Shown: positions 48,730 through 59,722 of the stretch, piece by piece | Numbering within the stretch: the first letter of the stretch is position 1 | Layout of the letters: each line of letters starts with the position of its first letter | Assembly: GCA_905220665.1 (NCBI GenBank) | Contig: CAJNAR010000154.1 | Coordinates: forward strand, 580,511 to 644,510 | Origin: Albugo candida | Taxonomy: Eukaryota > Oomycota > Peronosporomycetes > Albuginales > Albuginaceae | Direction of reading: 5' to 3' | Length of the DNA: 64,000 nucleotides | Program-made: the position numbers and the translations under genes | Notes under the pieces: generated by a model | Told to the model about the DNA's origin: nothing | Databases searched by the model: none | The model's input: the letters and a program-made list of their open reading frames with translations, nothing else

Positions 48730-51044
48730 CTTCTTTCATAACGAACCGAGGTCAGCTTGCATTTAGCTTTTGTGGTTAGTTGAATATAGCGCAGGGTCGG
48801 ATCATATCTTTTTATAGTATCCGCGTCGCTTACTTGGCTTTTGGGATGTACTGGAGCCGATAAGTGTCTGATGATCTATTAAAGTCTAGAAGAATTCGAA
48901 TGTGGCTTCTATATCACAGCTGAGTGATATGTTTTGAATACCACAAATTCAGTGTGATTGAAAAACGAATTAATTATAATCAGGACTCAAAAATTGGCGA
49001 TACCCGCATGTGCATTAGCTAATAGGATATATTATCGAATAAAAGTGGTTTACATGAATGAATTTGCATGTTAGCGGGCTTTTTGGACCAAAATCGAAGT
49101 GAGAAAAGAAGTTACAAAATAAATACCGCCCGTCACATCCTCGAAGTTAAACATTTTTTGAGAAAATACAGTATTCAAACTGTGAAGAGATATGTATGTA
49201 GCCGTACATAATGAAGGAAGCTTCCGAACGGATAGATGGGAGTAACGCGCATTCTTTCTTTGCACATCAACTTGAAGCGGGCTGAATTTCTTGACAATTT
49301 TGAACTGGTCTACAATTTTAAATCGATAGAATTAGAGTATAGACTACGACACTGGGTTGCGTGAACTCCTGTGGTTGCATATTGCTGTAATGAAGTTTCG
49401 ATAGCACATTGGGATGCTTCAATATGCAACGATTTGTTGCTCTGTGCTTTTTCAAAGATGTGCCAATATATTTACGGAGGTAACACATTCGAATTATATC
49501 TGGTATCACTTTGGCAGTGTAAACCAATGGCTATTTTATGCGAATGGCATTGCCAAAGTGCTGTGACAGAGTTTTCTAGCCAGTGTTGCCGTGTTAAACG
49601 CCTCATGAGTCAACACTTTATTTAGCTGTGAGTGAGTTTTTTTCGTAATTCTGAGCTCGCTGTGTGAAGTCAAAATGAGCTACACGTTTGCATATGAGTG
49701 GTGATCACACATGCAGAAAATCACTGAAGCTCAATTTCTATCAGACTGCAACGTGGTCATATCACTCTGCGTATATATCTAGTGAGCTTGTTCCACGATG
49801 TTCGCCCCAGCTATCCCAACTTGGGAGAGTACTTTACGCATTGGTCCCTACATATATTTGATATGGAAATTTGAATACTATAAAGAAAAGAAATGTGCTC
49901 AAGGTCCATTTCTGTATCCTCTCAGCAATTTCTCAATGAGACAAATCAACGAACTCAGTGCCTTCGAACGTATGTCTACGATTTCTAGTAAACTCGCCCA
50001 ATGTCCGCATCGCGTTGTCACAAGCATTTATAGCTGATGTTTGCCTTGATTTGCGCTGCAATCGCATTGCACTTATATGCTCAATTTGTCGGTCAGCTGC
50101 AGCAAAGCACGTTTGTTAGGGAAGGTCAGCCCTTATTTTTGAAGAGTAAATTGCTGCATAGTGGCTCGTTCTCACGCCCATGATATTTCATTATTCCAAC
50201 AGGGTTGTCTGCGAATTCAATGTTCAATGCAATTGTCCATCTGCATACCGTGCGCATGAGAAAAAACTGGACTAAAACTGCTGAGCAAGGGTCGCCTTCA
50301 TTATTTAGAATTCTTTTTCAAATGGTAAAACAAACATTAAAAAGTCTCGGTCAAGGTCAGCGATCGGTAAGTTGAAGCTCACATCGCATTTAAAGGTGCG
50401 GTATTCCGCTGGAGGATTTAGTGAAGGCACTTGGAGGGTCAGTGGCTAGCCCCTTCAAACTGTAATTAAGTATCGTGAGATGAATATGCTGCAGATCTTA
50501 GTGGAGCCTTTCAATGGCTCGAGTCATAGAGATCTATAAGCAAAAAACTCGTACAGCAATCTTAAATGATGATCACACGGCGGATATAACCGATTGTTTG
50601 AAGAGTCATGATCATAGCTACTGATTCAGAATTGTTCGTCTTGAAGTCGTGTAGCCTTCTCAAATCGTTGCAAGAATAATGCATCGGTGTGGTAATGTTC
50701 CGTCTACTCACTTCATTCGACCGTGCAAAAATCATTCTGTCGCTTGTCCGGGTTCAAAGCGTTAAACGCGTCGTAAAAGCTAATACTATTCTGGTAGCTC
50801 GGTTAGAGTGTAATACTTCATCGTGCCGTGTGCTGTGTGCTGATAGGAATATATTTACCTGACGCACGAGTACTAGTGACGTGACGATTGGAGGTTGGTG
50901 AAAGTAACAAACTTTAGTTGAGCCTTTCTTACCTCTTCGTCGAAGCTTGAAATGGTCAATGTTAATCATGGACATGACGCCTTCGTCATCATGCCTACTT
51001 GAATTATTACTCCCACAACCTTTTGTAACAATGAATATGATTTC
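48730..51044. other. Cysteine-rich and other short frames, no recognised gene
   Basis: The plus frame 49371-49625 (84 codons) has eleven cysteines including CEWHC and QCC but no C-x2-C module start. The plus frame 49798-50037 and the minus frame 50754-51056 are unrecognised. The last overlaps the terminal repeat of the DNA element starting at 51045. Confidence 0.3.
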
Positions 51045-51739
51045 GATATACGACAACTTTTTTTTTAAATTACATTTATTTTTAATTTAGATTACGTCAT
51101 GGCTACTTAAATTGTTACTCCTACATATAAGTTTACACTTCTAACTAATAGAAGTCATTTACGTCTAAGGGTAATTCTAGTAATATAGATACCTTCAACT
51201 GAGCTAAACACTCATGATTAATAGAGGACTCATTGCCAGTTTTTTTTGTTTAGATATAATGCGTCGTAAAGACAACAATTAATATGTTCCAACGCCGAAA
51301 ATAAAATGTACTAGGAAAATTTTCCATCAACTAGAGCTTGTCATGGATCTGAGCTATGAAAGTTGCGTTCCTCACAGTTGACGCGGTATTGCCAATTTGC
51401 ATCTACCTGAGGGGATTTTGCTTCTGAACAGCTTGCCAATGATTACTTCATACTTGAAAAGGTATTATACCTGTTCCATTCGCTACTATAAAAAGTAAGA
51501 GTAGAATATGTCGAATGAAAATTGCCATATGCGCTAGCCAACCACAGTCGGAACATCAGTCTATTGGCCAATCACAAATAAATCTCGACTGAAGTATTGG
51601 AGCAAACGATTTAGGGTGTGTATGGATGTAAATAGTCAGCAATGTAAAATTGTGTATGTAGTTTTCAAGAAATAAGAAGTTGTGAGAGTAATAGTTTAAC
51701 TAGGAATGCTGTGATTAAAAAAAAAGTTGTCGGGATATC
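51045..51739. mobile_element. Short non-autonomous DNA element (MITE-like)
   Basis: Starts with GATATACGACAACTTTTTTT and ends with the inverted counterpart AAAAAAGTTGTCGGGATATC (695 bp in all). The first 250 bp after the left end match the first 250 bp of the neighbouring larger element (51740 onward). The last 200 bp match its right end (54208-54395). It has no coding capacity. It therefore looks like an internally deleted derivative of the larger MULE, mobilisable in trans. No target-site duplication was identified, and the element directly abuts its larger relative. Confidence 0.7.
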
Positions 51740-52289
51740 AATTACCCTACATTTATTTCAATTTAGATTACGTCATGCCTCCTTAAATTATCACTCCGCC
51801 AATTTCTCTGAAAAATAAATAAGTTTACATTTCTAGCTGATAGAAGTAATTTACGTCTAAGGCTAATTCTAGTAATATAGATACCTTCAATTGAGCCAAA
51901 CACTCCCCATTTTTAGAAGATTCATTGCCAGTTTGTTGAGCTATAATGCGTCGTTAACATGTAAAAGTTATTATACACTAACGGCCAAAAATAAAATGTA
52001 CGATGAAGAAATTCTGCAAAGGAAAAATATCTAATTATTTACTTAAGCTTGTCCAAAATGTAAGTTTGTAACCGGAATTCTGCAAGATCGCTTGGTATGG
52101 CCGCTTTTCCAGCAATTGCTGCACCTGCATTTCCCCTGTGTCTAATGCTCAAATGCTGACAGATCTCGTTTCATGGAAGCTTCAGTCTAAAAATGCTGCT
52201 TTGATCCTGCTGGTCTTCCTCGCTGCTTAACTATAGTACAGGGGGATTTGGAGTTCTTGAGCCTTCATTTCTTTTTGTCAGTGGAGTTC

Positions 52290-53560
52290 AAGCCTTGCAA
52301 AGTTGTCTCAGGTTGCTGCATAATTTTTCGAAATTAAACAATACCAGTCTCTGAATGTTCTTCAGCATACTCTGAGACTGTTGATGTGATTTTTGGAGAA
52401 AGGTGCTATTGTCGGTAGAATACGGATAGTAAGGGGGTTTGGTCATTATAAAGTTTTTTTGGAAAGTGAGTGACAGCAGGGTAGACCATAAATTGCTTCG
52501 AAAGCATGCGTGCAAGCTCCTTCCCTGCTGCCCGCCAAGCCCTCCTTGATTTCATCTTTTATTTTTCTCAGAGCGAAGGGAGACACCTTACGCACTACAC
52601 CATCATATATCCTGTCATTCAGATCATGATAAACTCGCGTTTCTGTTGCTGCAACTGCTATTCGAAAATCCCTTTCTTGCTGTTGTAGACAATTAGTTAA
52701 CTTTGCTCTTACATCTCGCATATCCATTGCTGGCACCTTTTACCTTCTTTTGATGGTGGCATTTGCTTCTTCAACTCGCGATGTGTTAATCTAACCGAAG
52801 TGAGGGTAGAACTTTGCCATGCTGTTAAAAATCGCTCCTTGTGCACAAGCCATGTCTCTTCCAAGTACAACAATAGATTTGGCTTTGATTCATACTTTAT
52901 TTTCATCTGTCTCATGAGCTGGTAAGATTTTAGAATTTCTGCTATTCTGCAACTTTGAAAATGATTCTTGTAATTAGATACTAATAAATCTGTGTTTGTT
53001 CAAGAGAAACATTACTTACGTGACCAATCACTCATAAAATCATCAAGTTCCTATGAAGTACCGAATTTGCCCTTACCGCATGCCAGCACATTTTTTTCAA
53101 TATGCCAACGACAAAGGAGATGCTTGCTTAGTGGAAAAACTTCCTGAACAGCACTTACTAGCGCAAGCTCGCGATCTGTGATTATGACCTTCGGAAATGA
53201 TACCCCATTATAGATACTTTTGATGTGGTTTAGTGCCCATATGTAGTCCTCCTGATGCCCCTACGGAAGAAATGTAAAGGATGATGAGAATGTTGAATTT
53301 AGGCAAGTAAACCCAACAGCATGGAGCAAGGGCCTTTTATACTTGTTTGTCTTGCTTGTGCATTTCAAGAACAAAACAGAAGGAAAGTGTCGCACCAACT
53401 TGATGGACTTTGAATTGGCAAAAAAATGGTGCGTCAGATTATTGTCATTGCTGCATTGGGTTAAAGAGATGTAAGGGTCTTCCTTGAGTTCCTTAAGTCG
53501 TGCTGCGATTTGTGTTCTGCCATTGATGGACTGATTTTGCATCTTACCCTGGAAAGTGAA
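52290..53560 (-). pseudogene. MULE transposase with SWIM-like C-terminus, degraded
   Basis: On the minus strand 53542-53261 reads HHFFANSKSIKLVRHFPSVL, KTNKYKRPLLHAVGFTCLNS and STFSSSFTFLP, the start of the MULE domain; the first catalytic Asp position reads Lys (LKCTSKTN). The next frame has VSFPKVIITDRELALVSAV, with the second Asp intact, and SKHLLCRWHIEKNVL. 52915-52709 reads LEETWLVHKERFLTAWQSST; the Glu of the ESAH-type block seems lost (SVRLTHRELKK). 52736-52446 reads KVSPFALRKIKDEIKEGL then CTHAFEAIYGLPCCH (52514-52470), a degenerate SWIM-like zinc motif. Such enzymes bind terminal repeats and cut and paste the element. At least three frame changes and two altered catalytic positions make it inactive. 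Confidence 0.75.
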
Positions 53561-54373
53561 AAAATTAGAATAACATCAACTTTGAACATCTTTAAGCTCA
53601 CAGAATTCTGAGGCTAATTGATGACTTGACCTTTTTATTGTAGATGTCCCTCATGCTAGCTCTATTCAATCAAGCTTGCAGTTTTAGAGCTTTTCTCTCT
53701 TCGCCAGGTCTAGCTCCAGATTGAAGGCATCTCTGGATTGATGTTTTCGCCGCAATAGTAAGCCTACATGCTATTGGATCGTCAGCAATATCTTTGACTT
53801 CTCATGGTTAGGTTGACCATTTTTCACAGGCAATTTTCATTCTGAATCACGTTTAAATATTGTAGCGTAGAGAAAAAACGGGCAGTCAATTAACTTGGTG
53901 GCAGGTTGGCGCTGTCGATCATCCTGATTGAGTTTTGTCCTGTCTCAGTTTGTATCAGTAGAGTTGAGATTTTGTGCTCCAATCTTACCTTGTATAGTAT
54001 GTATTTCATAAGTCGCACTCTATGTAGTATCACAGATTTTTGGTAGCGCTCTTTATAGCCAACGCATAGCCTTCAATGAAGGAAAAGTCTTGTACAGCTT
54101 TATAAAGCTCTCCAAATGTGTTGGTGGTTTGGTGTGCTGGTGGAGAAGCATATTTTTTATCTGGTGGGCAGCGTATAGAAATAGAAATATGTGTCAAATG
54201 GAAATTGTTTGTCGTATGTATTAGCTAATCACAAATAAGTCTCGATTGAAGTTGTTGGAGCAACACTTTAGAGTGTGTATGGATGTAACTAGTTAGAGAT
54301 GTAAAATTGCTTATGACTTTAGTAAGAAAGAAATAGTTGTGAGCGTAATGATTTAAGCAGACATGCTGTAATT

Positions 54374-54435
54374 AAAAAAAAGTTGTCGGGGTATCAAAAA
54401 AGCTTTCGGGATATCAAAAAAAGTTGTCGAAATAT
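54374..54435. repeat. Triplicated terminal repeat of the MULE element
   Basis: Three tandem units of 20-22 bp (A-run, GTTGTCG or GCTTTCG, GGGTATC/GGATATC/AAATATC). The outermost unit pairs with the left terminal repeat at 51045-51067 of the neighbouring element. Confidence 0.75.
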
Positions 54436-54436
54436 C

Positions 54437-54784
54437 AATAACCTGTACTAGTTTGTCATACGTTCGAAGGCCTTGAGATAATGTTTCAATATTGCTCTGC
54501 TTTCTTGCATCGATACCTTGTATGATTTTTGTGGCTGCTCGCTTCTATGCGTATTTGGCTGATCTTCTTTTCTTCTTATTTTCCATGCATAAATACAAAA
54601 AACTCGATGGATACTCCGATACTCTAGAGTCATCCTTGGTACCCTTAATGCCAAACGAGATCGCAAAATTCAATCTATTCAACGTGTTAAGCATTCACGA
54701 ATATAATGACAGTATGATAAGTGAGAACGTTAAACGCTAAAAGTTGTCTGACGAACGTGTCTAGTCTAACGTGTCTAGTCAAGA
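54437..54784 (+). other. Possible membrane-anchored ORF, 82 codons
   Basis: The plus frame 54492-54740 starts MLCFLASIPCMIFVAARFYA followed by a second hydrophobic stretch (LADLLFFLF) and a polar tail. It could be a small membrane or secreted protein; no family is recognised. It sits directly outside the MULE right end. Confidence 0.25.
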
Positions 54785-55056
54785 ATGCACCGCCTGATGG
54801 GTAATAATATTAATGTATTGTGTAAAGGGTGCGACTATTGCCACAGGGAGAACACCTCGGAGTGGCTAAATGGTGTAAACTAAGATTAATGCTCGATATG
54901 GTGGCTATAGTACTAATTCTACGTAAGATACATAATAAAATAGCGATACAATGCAGTGGTAAAACTTTCGAAAATCTGATCCACGACATCCAAAAATCGA
55001 TTACTGTTCATAAAACACCATCCTGCAGTGAAAGTGGATCATGTTCCTATTATTGA
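54785..55056 (+). pseudogene. CCG-like module stub, paralogue of the one at 35964
   Basis: From the ATG at 54785 the frame reads NNINVLCKGCDYCHRENTSE, then stops at about 54883. A second frame (54829-55056) continues with LRLMLDMVAIVLILRK and IQCSGKTF. KGCDYCH is shared with the stub at 35964-36131 at both protein and DNA level. Here no signal peptide immediately precedes the module, although the hydrophobic start at 54492 lies upstream in another frame. This is interpreted as a single surviving module with a frameshift; how far it once extended is unknown. Confidence 0.4.
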
Positions 55057-55401
55057 TCTTCTTCTGCACCTTGTATTTTGAGTCTTCTCCATTCAAACAA
55101 CACCAGAATTGCTTCCGATTTTATGCTACATGACTTCTACTCACTAAGTTGACTGTGTGGGAGCATTTTTTTAGACTATAGTGCAAGTCATTTATATCCT
55201 GTAACTATTATTTTTTGCGGCCAAATTGAAGAATCATCAAACATACAACCTCAACGTATGTAAATTGGCGTAAATTAAAGTCAATCAACATCATTCCACC
55301 AGATTTTTTCACAATCACATTTGATCTTGATACCAACCCTCCTGCTCCTTTCACAGCAAATCAAATTCCTTTATTTCTACTAGTCCATTAATCTAAGCAG
55401 C
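55057..55401. other. No recognisable gene
   Basis: No coding signal. It should contain the left end of the DDE element that follows, but no terminal repeat was identified. Confidence 0.4.
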
Positions 55402-57428
55402 ATGCCTCGAGCCTCAAAACAGGAACGTCACATGGAAGCTATGCGGGCTACTATTGAGACGAAAAAAGCTGTAAATACTTCAAGTTCAGGCATCGCCAAT
55501 AGTATCGCTATAGGGGTGGATTTGAAAGTCGCATTAGAGAATTTTGTGGAAGAACAAACGGACACCATTATCGTGAGGATTGTGTCTGCTTGCAAACAGC
55601 CTTCTCGGTACCTTGGAAATTTTGAGAGGTCCAAGCGACGGACTTGCAGCGCAGAAAAAAGTGGCTGTTGGTTCAAGAAAGATAGACATTTTTTCAAGGC
55701 GAACCCGCACAGCGTCAGCCTTCAGATTATGAAAGCGAGGACTCGATTAATGATATCCCTATGTAGTCTCCCAGCAATCTCCAAAGAGTGCTTGTGTGAT
55801 TGGACAAACGAAATGAACCTCAAGAAGTAGCCATGCGGCTGCTTCTTGCCTCTGCTGCGTTATACTTCAGGCTTAAACTTAATATACATCGGTTAAATTC
55901 AACTTATATTGCACATTTGCCACCGCATTTCTTTTACTCAACGTTATATCGTGCACGAAAAATAGAGTTGCTTCAAGCAATAATCGCGGGTGCGGATGCA
56001 AAATGGCGTTAGTTTGCTGAGATGATTCGCGTCTGGGGACGTTTATATGATTAAAGCTGTTTTTATTCTCGAGAGCAAGCAGGGAAACACGTTAAAACTA
56101 TCAGCGTACTAGAGTCTGAAGATGTCATTATAGATGTTTATGTGCGAGATAATAAATTGCGGGTTGTGCTAACGGATTTTACTAAGCATGGCACCGAGAA
56201 AATACTTAAAACAGATCCGGTTGCATTTATCTACCTCAGCACTACGATCCGCTGGTTGGAGTTACACGGCCTACGGTATCCAGAGTTGAAGAAAGGTATG
56301 TATGTTGATCGCCATGGACGAGAAAAATGTCGTGGCATATCGTACCGTTTTTGGACCGAATGAGAAGCTATGAGCCATTCATGCTGGAATTTGTTGAACC
56401 AGAAACGGATCGGAGATTTGGCTTGAAGGAGATACCATCACCCTAGTGATGCATTATAAAAGCATATTTGCCGCCCTATATGGCCAGAAGAAGATATGAC
56501 GTCGTTATGGTAGACAGCAACTGCGGAAAAAGGGAGATTCGTACATGCCAGGGCCTTCCTGACTGATGTTGGAAAGTCTATTGTGATAGAGCTTCCACTC
56601 TTTACTTTGATTAAGAGTTTAATTTTTCAGTCTGACCTGAGGGAGTCGACTAGCTTGAGCAAAGAGAGGCAGCTTCAACAAAGTGATCTTCCATAATCAC
56701 ATATCCTGTTAAGAACTATGGTGTTGATTGAGTGCCGAATACTTTTACAAGAAAGGTCGGATAGCAATTCTCGATGCGCAGTCTCCCAATGCATAAGTGT
56801 TTTCGTTTTCGAGAATACGACTAGCCATGCGGCATTTGCTAAAGACGCTCTCGTATCTCGACGGATAGATCTTTTAACGGGAGGAAAGCAACAGGTGATT
56901 TGAAAATGAACGTTTGGAGATGGGACAGCGCAATACATGGTATTCCCCACAAATCATCATTTTGTCGGATAACCAAAAAGAATGAAGATTGATCTGTATG
57001 GACACAGCCTTTGGACGACTGACCTTTGCCTGGATTGCCGGGATAAATGTGGTGACACAGGTAGTTGCTTCGGCCGTTTTGTGATTCAGAACTAGCCAAC
57101 CTTGAAGCTTAAGCTGATTTTCTGGAAGAGACATTCACAGCGGCGGGCATGTCATCATATTTTACCCCAAACCCCATAGCGAATCAAAATTCATTGAGAG
57201 CGTTGAGGGGAAGCAAAACGATAGGCAAGAAAAAATTGCGATTAACTTGCCTCAGTTTTGCTCGAGACAATCTGTCGGCATGCTTGAGAGTGCTTTCAAT
57301 ATATGGATGTTTATCCGAAATATCTAACTAGAAAAGCCGCGGAATATGCGATAAGAAAATACCGATCACATCGAAAAGTTCCACACTCAACTCCAGTAGA
57401 CAGCTATGTTTCAGAAGCTTCTTCATGA
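55402..57428 (+). pseudogene. DDE-superfamily endonuclease transposase, degraded
   Basis: Segments follow the order of a transposase family widespread in fungi and oomycetes. An N-terminal part from the ATG at 55402 is followed by VLESEDVIIDVYVRDNKL and a helix-turn-helix part. Then come IYLSTTIRWLELHGLRY and ELKKGMYVDRHGREK (near 56295), LMHYKSIFAALYGQ-type fragments, and a QQLRKKGDSYMPG block. Next are FVFENTTSHAAFAKDALVSR (near 56808; the family usually has FDN, here Glu) and GGKQQV, then DLYGHSLWTTDLCLDC and CGDTGSCF. The C-terminus reads GEAKR, stop, AR-NCD, then QYMDVYPKYLTRKAAEYAIR to a stop at 57426-57428. At least six stops or shifts break it. Ends and target-site duplications were not located. 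Confidence 0.75.
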
Positions 57429-58828
57429 AGGTCTAGGTATACTATCTATGATTAGATATTACGCTTCTTTTTTTGTTCAGAAAAGAAAGATACGAAAGGC
57501 CCTACTGATGTGGGTCAAAGAGAAAATTCTAGTAAGATCCAGAAAAACAGTGAAGCTTTTAGATCCCTATAACTCAACCAAAAGTCATCCAACTTGAGAA
57601 TTGACGATTTTTTTTGAAGCATTAGACTGTATCTATCAGATAAAGCGCTATTTTCGTGGTTCGATGATTTATTTGTGCAGCAGACTGAATTTAGTAAGAC
57701 CCGCAAATGTTACAGGCTATAGGTGGCTTGCACCATAGCACATTTGAAAATGTCAAATGGTGAAGGGTATCTACTACACGAAAGCACGGCTATTTCTTGA
57801 AACCAACTTTATAATGGTGGAAAGTTAATACGTTTTTATCGCCTTCAAAAATGAGAATGGTGCCCAAATTGTTACAAGAATTTATTGTTCCTAATAAAGA
57901 AGAAATAACAGATAACAATCATTTAACGCTTTGGTTATGTATCACAGTCGTGCTTTCATTTTGGTCTATTCCGGACGCCATGACTATGAGAATATCCAGC
58001 ACGAGGACATTCGTTTAGTATTTCTTACATCAAGCCACTAATACCGAGGAATCACCAAGCAGCGCAGCAGCCAAAACATCTTAATATGTCAAATTGTCAT
58101 TCTGTCAATCTGTTACTTTGTTACTATGTTACGCTATTACCCAGTTACTTACTCACTGTGTCACTATGTTGCTCTGTAATTCGGCTACCTAGAATTTCGT
58201 TTTCCGTTAGTCCGTTATTCTGTTCTGGTTTTCTGATAAACTGATTATCTTAAATTCTGATTAGTAATTTTATCCATAATAGTGTAATATCATAAAGAGT
58301 ATTTTTGAACTTGATCCTTGAGCCTTATTCCGATTCTGTAACAGCCATTACGAGAATCGCCTAGCCTAGAAATGAATTTTATTGATACTACGCTGTTATC
58401 GGAAGATATCTCAAATTGAAAGCAGTTTGAATCTTGCCAAGGAACGATCGTAGTCGACACTAATGAAGCCTGATCGCATTCGATCACATTGTCATGTAAG
58501 CCATTACAAATTTGATAAGGTGTAATTACGTGCACAGCGTTTTTACAAAAATGCGTTTTTTAATCGACTGATATATCACAAACTAGCGATATCATATGGG
58601 AATAGAAATGCAAAGCGACGCTTTGGCATGTGTTAGGGTAACTGATATGATTTCTGGGAAAACATAAACGCTTCCAGTGAGTTAGTATACGTGTAAATAA
58701 AACTAAGCTATAGTATAGAAATCTAATAAAACGAAATAAGTTTTTTATGTGTCTAATTTATCCTTATATTGATACCTTCTTGATGAAAACTGATATTTTG
58801 GTCAATTTGAACGAATACACCAAACCAA
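57429..58828. other. Right flank of the DDE remnant, no gene
   Basis: No recognised gene; minus frame 58290-58535 is unremarkable. A degenerate short repeat at 58086-58195 is listed separately. Confidence 0.4.
58086..58195. repeat. Degenerate short tandem repeat, TGTTACT-like
   Basis: Around ten loosely repeated 8-10 bp units such as CTGTTACTTTG, TTACTATGTT, ACTCACTGTG and ACTATGTTGCTCTG. The phase drifts, so only the short core recurs. Confidence 0.4.
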
Positions 58829-59711
58829 GTGAATTTCACAGCGGAAAATGCTAAATTACGTGGTAAATTATACTTGGAAGCTAAGTGTTGCAAGATAGGT
58901 CCAAAGAGTGGTCGATACCTACGAACCAGCTACTTCTGCTGCAACAAGAGTAGCCCAGCGCACGGCTTTCGTCCCTTGAAAAACTTATGGATTTCAAGTC
59001 TGAAGCAATTGAAGCATCAACAGAGATAGATACCTTTGGAGAGCAAGAAACACGTGCTGTACCAACAAAGACTCGGAAACGGTTTGAGCTACAGGCTTCT
59101 AGAATTGATCAAAATGGCAGTAAAGTCATCAAACCTTTCTCTTTGAGGAAACGAGTGTTCCATCTTGATCTTTCCAATTTGGAGGAATCAATCGCTTTGA
59201 CTTTCCTCGAAAAGGAAATTATCAGCAAAAGATGCTGATAAACAACAAAAACCAAAATCATGCAGATTTGCGTGCTTTAGGCCTTAAGATGGAAATTATC
59301 GGGCTTGAGTAAAATGAGATATCAAATGAAAAATATACCGTGGAGAGTATGGAGGCAGCCGATGCCCAGACCTCACTTCCAAAGCCTGAGGTGGTTCACC
59401 ACAATTCAGGAAGAATATCAATGATAAAGAGTGAGGAATGAAAGGAAGATGTCGGAGTTGAATAATAGAAGAGCAATAGCTGTGTCGTTGAACCGAACGA
59501 CATACTGTATTCTCATTCACCCAAGAAAAACGACCCAGATCTAGATGATGGTCTTTATGGGTCCCAGAATGATATCCTTAAGGAGAGCAATGAGGAGAAC
59601 TTATCGAATTCATCTGAGGTGGTGTTGAAAGAAGTAAAAGCACGCCAAGAAGGGACGGAAAAGGGTGCTAGTGCGCTTCATTCCTTTCTTCCTACGTCTG
59701 CAAGTAAATAG
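58829..59711 (+). pseudogene. Acidic, probably disordered protein remnant
   Basis: The ORF 58987-59238 reads MDFKSEAIEASTEIDTFGE, then KPFSLRKRVFHLDLSNLEES. After its stop, a second frame stays readable to the TAG at 59709-59711 apart from a few TGA/TAA codons. It contains ESMEAADAQTSLPKPEVVHH, PKKNDPDLDDGLYGSQNDIL and LKESNEENLSNSSEVVLKEV. The composition (Asp, Glu, Ser, Asn, Lys) is typical of a disordered regulatory region. No family is recognised. The readable stretch with isolated stops suggests a recently inactivated gene. It lies on the same strand as the remnant at 59723-61563 and could be part of it. Confidence 0.4.
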
Positions 59712-59722
59712 CAAAATCGACG

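Larger units (their letters stand above)
51740..54436 (-). mobile_element. Full-length MULE element, degraded
   Basis: The left subterminal part (from about 51740, TTTATTTCAATTTAGATTACGTCATG) repeats the left subterminal part of the MITE-like neighbour. The right part (54208-54395) repeats its right part. The middle holds a dead MULE transposase on the minus strand. The right end carries not one but three tandem copies of the terminal motif, AAAAAGTTGTCGGGGTATC and variants, at 54374-54395, 54396-54415 and 54416-54435. The left end lacks its own inverted repeat and begins exactly where the neighbour ends, so the pair may share a terminal repeat or derive from one insertion into another. Confidence 0.65.
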
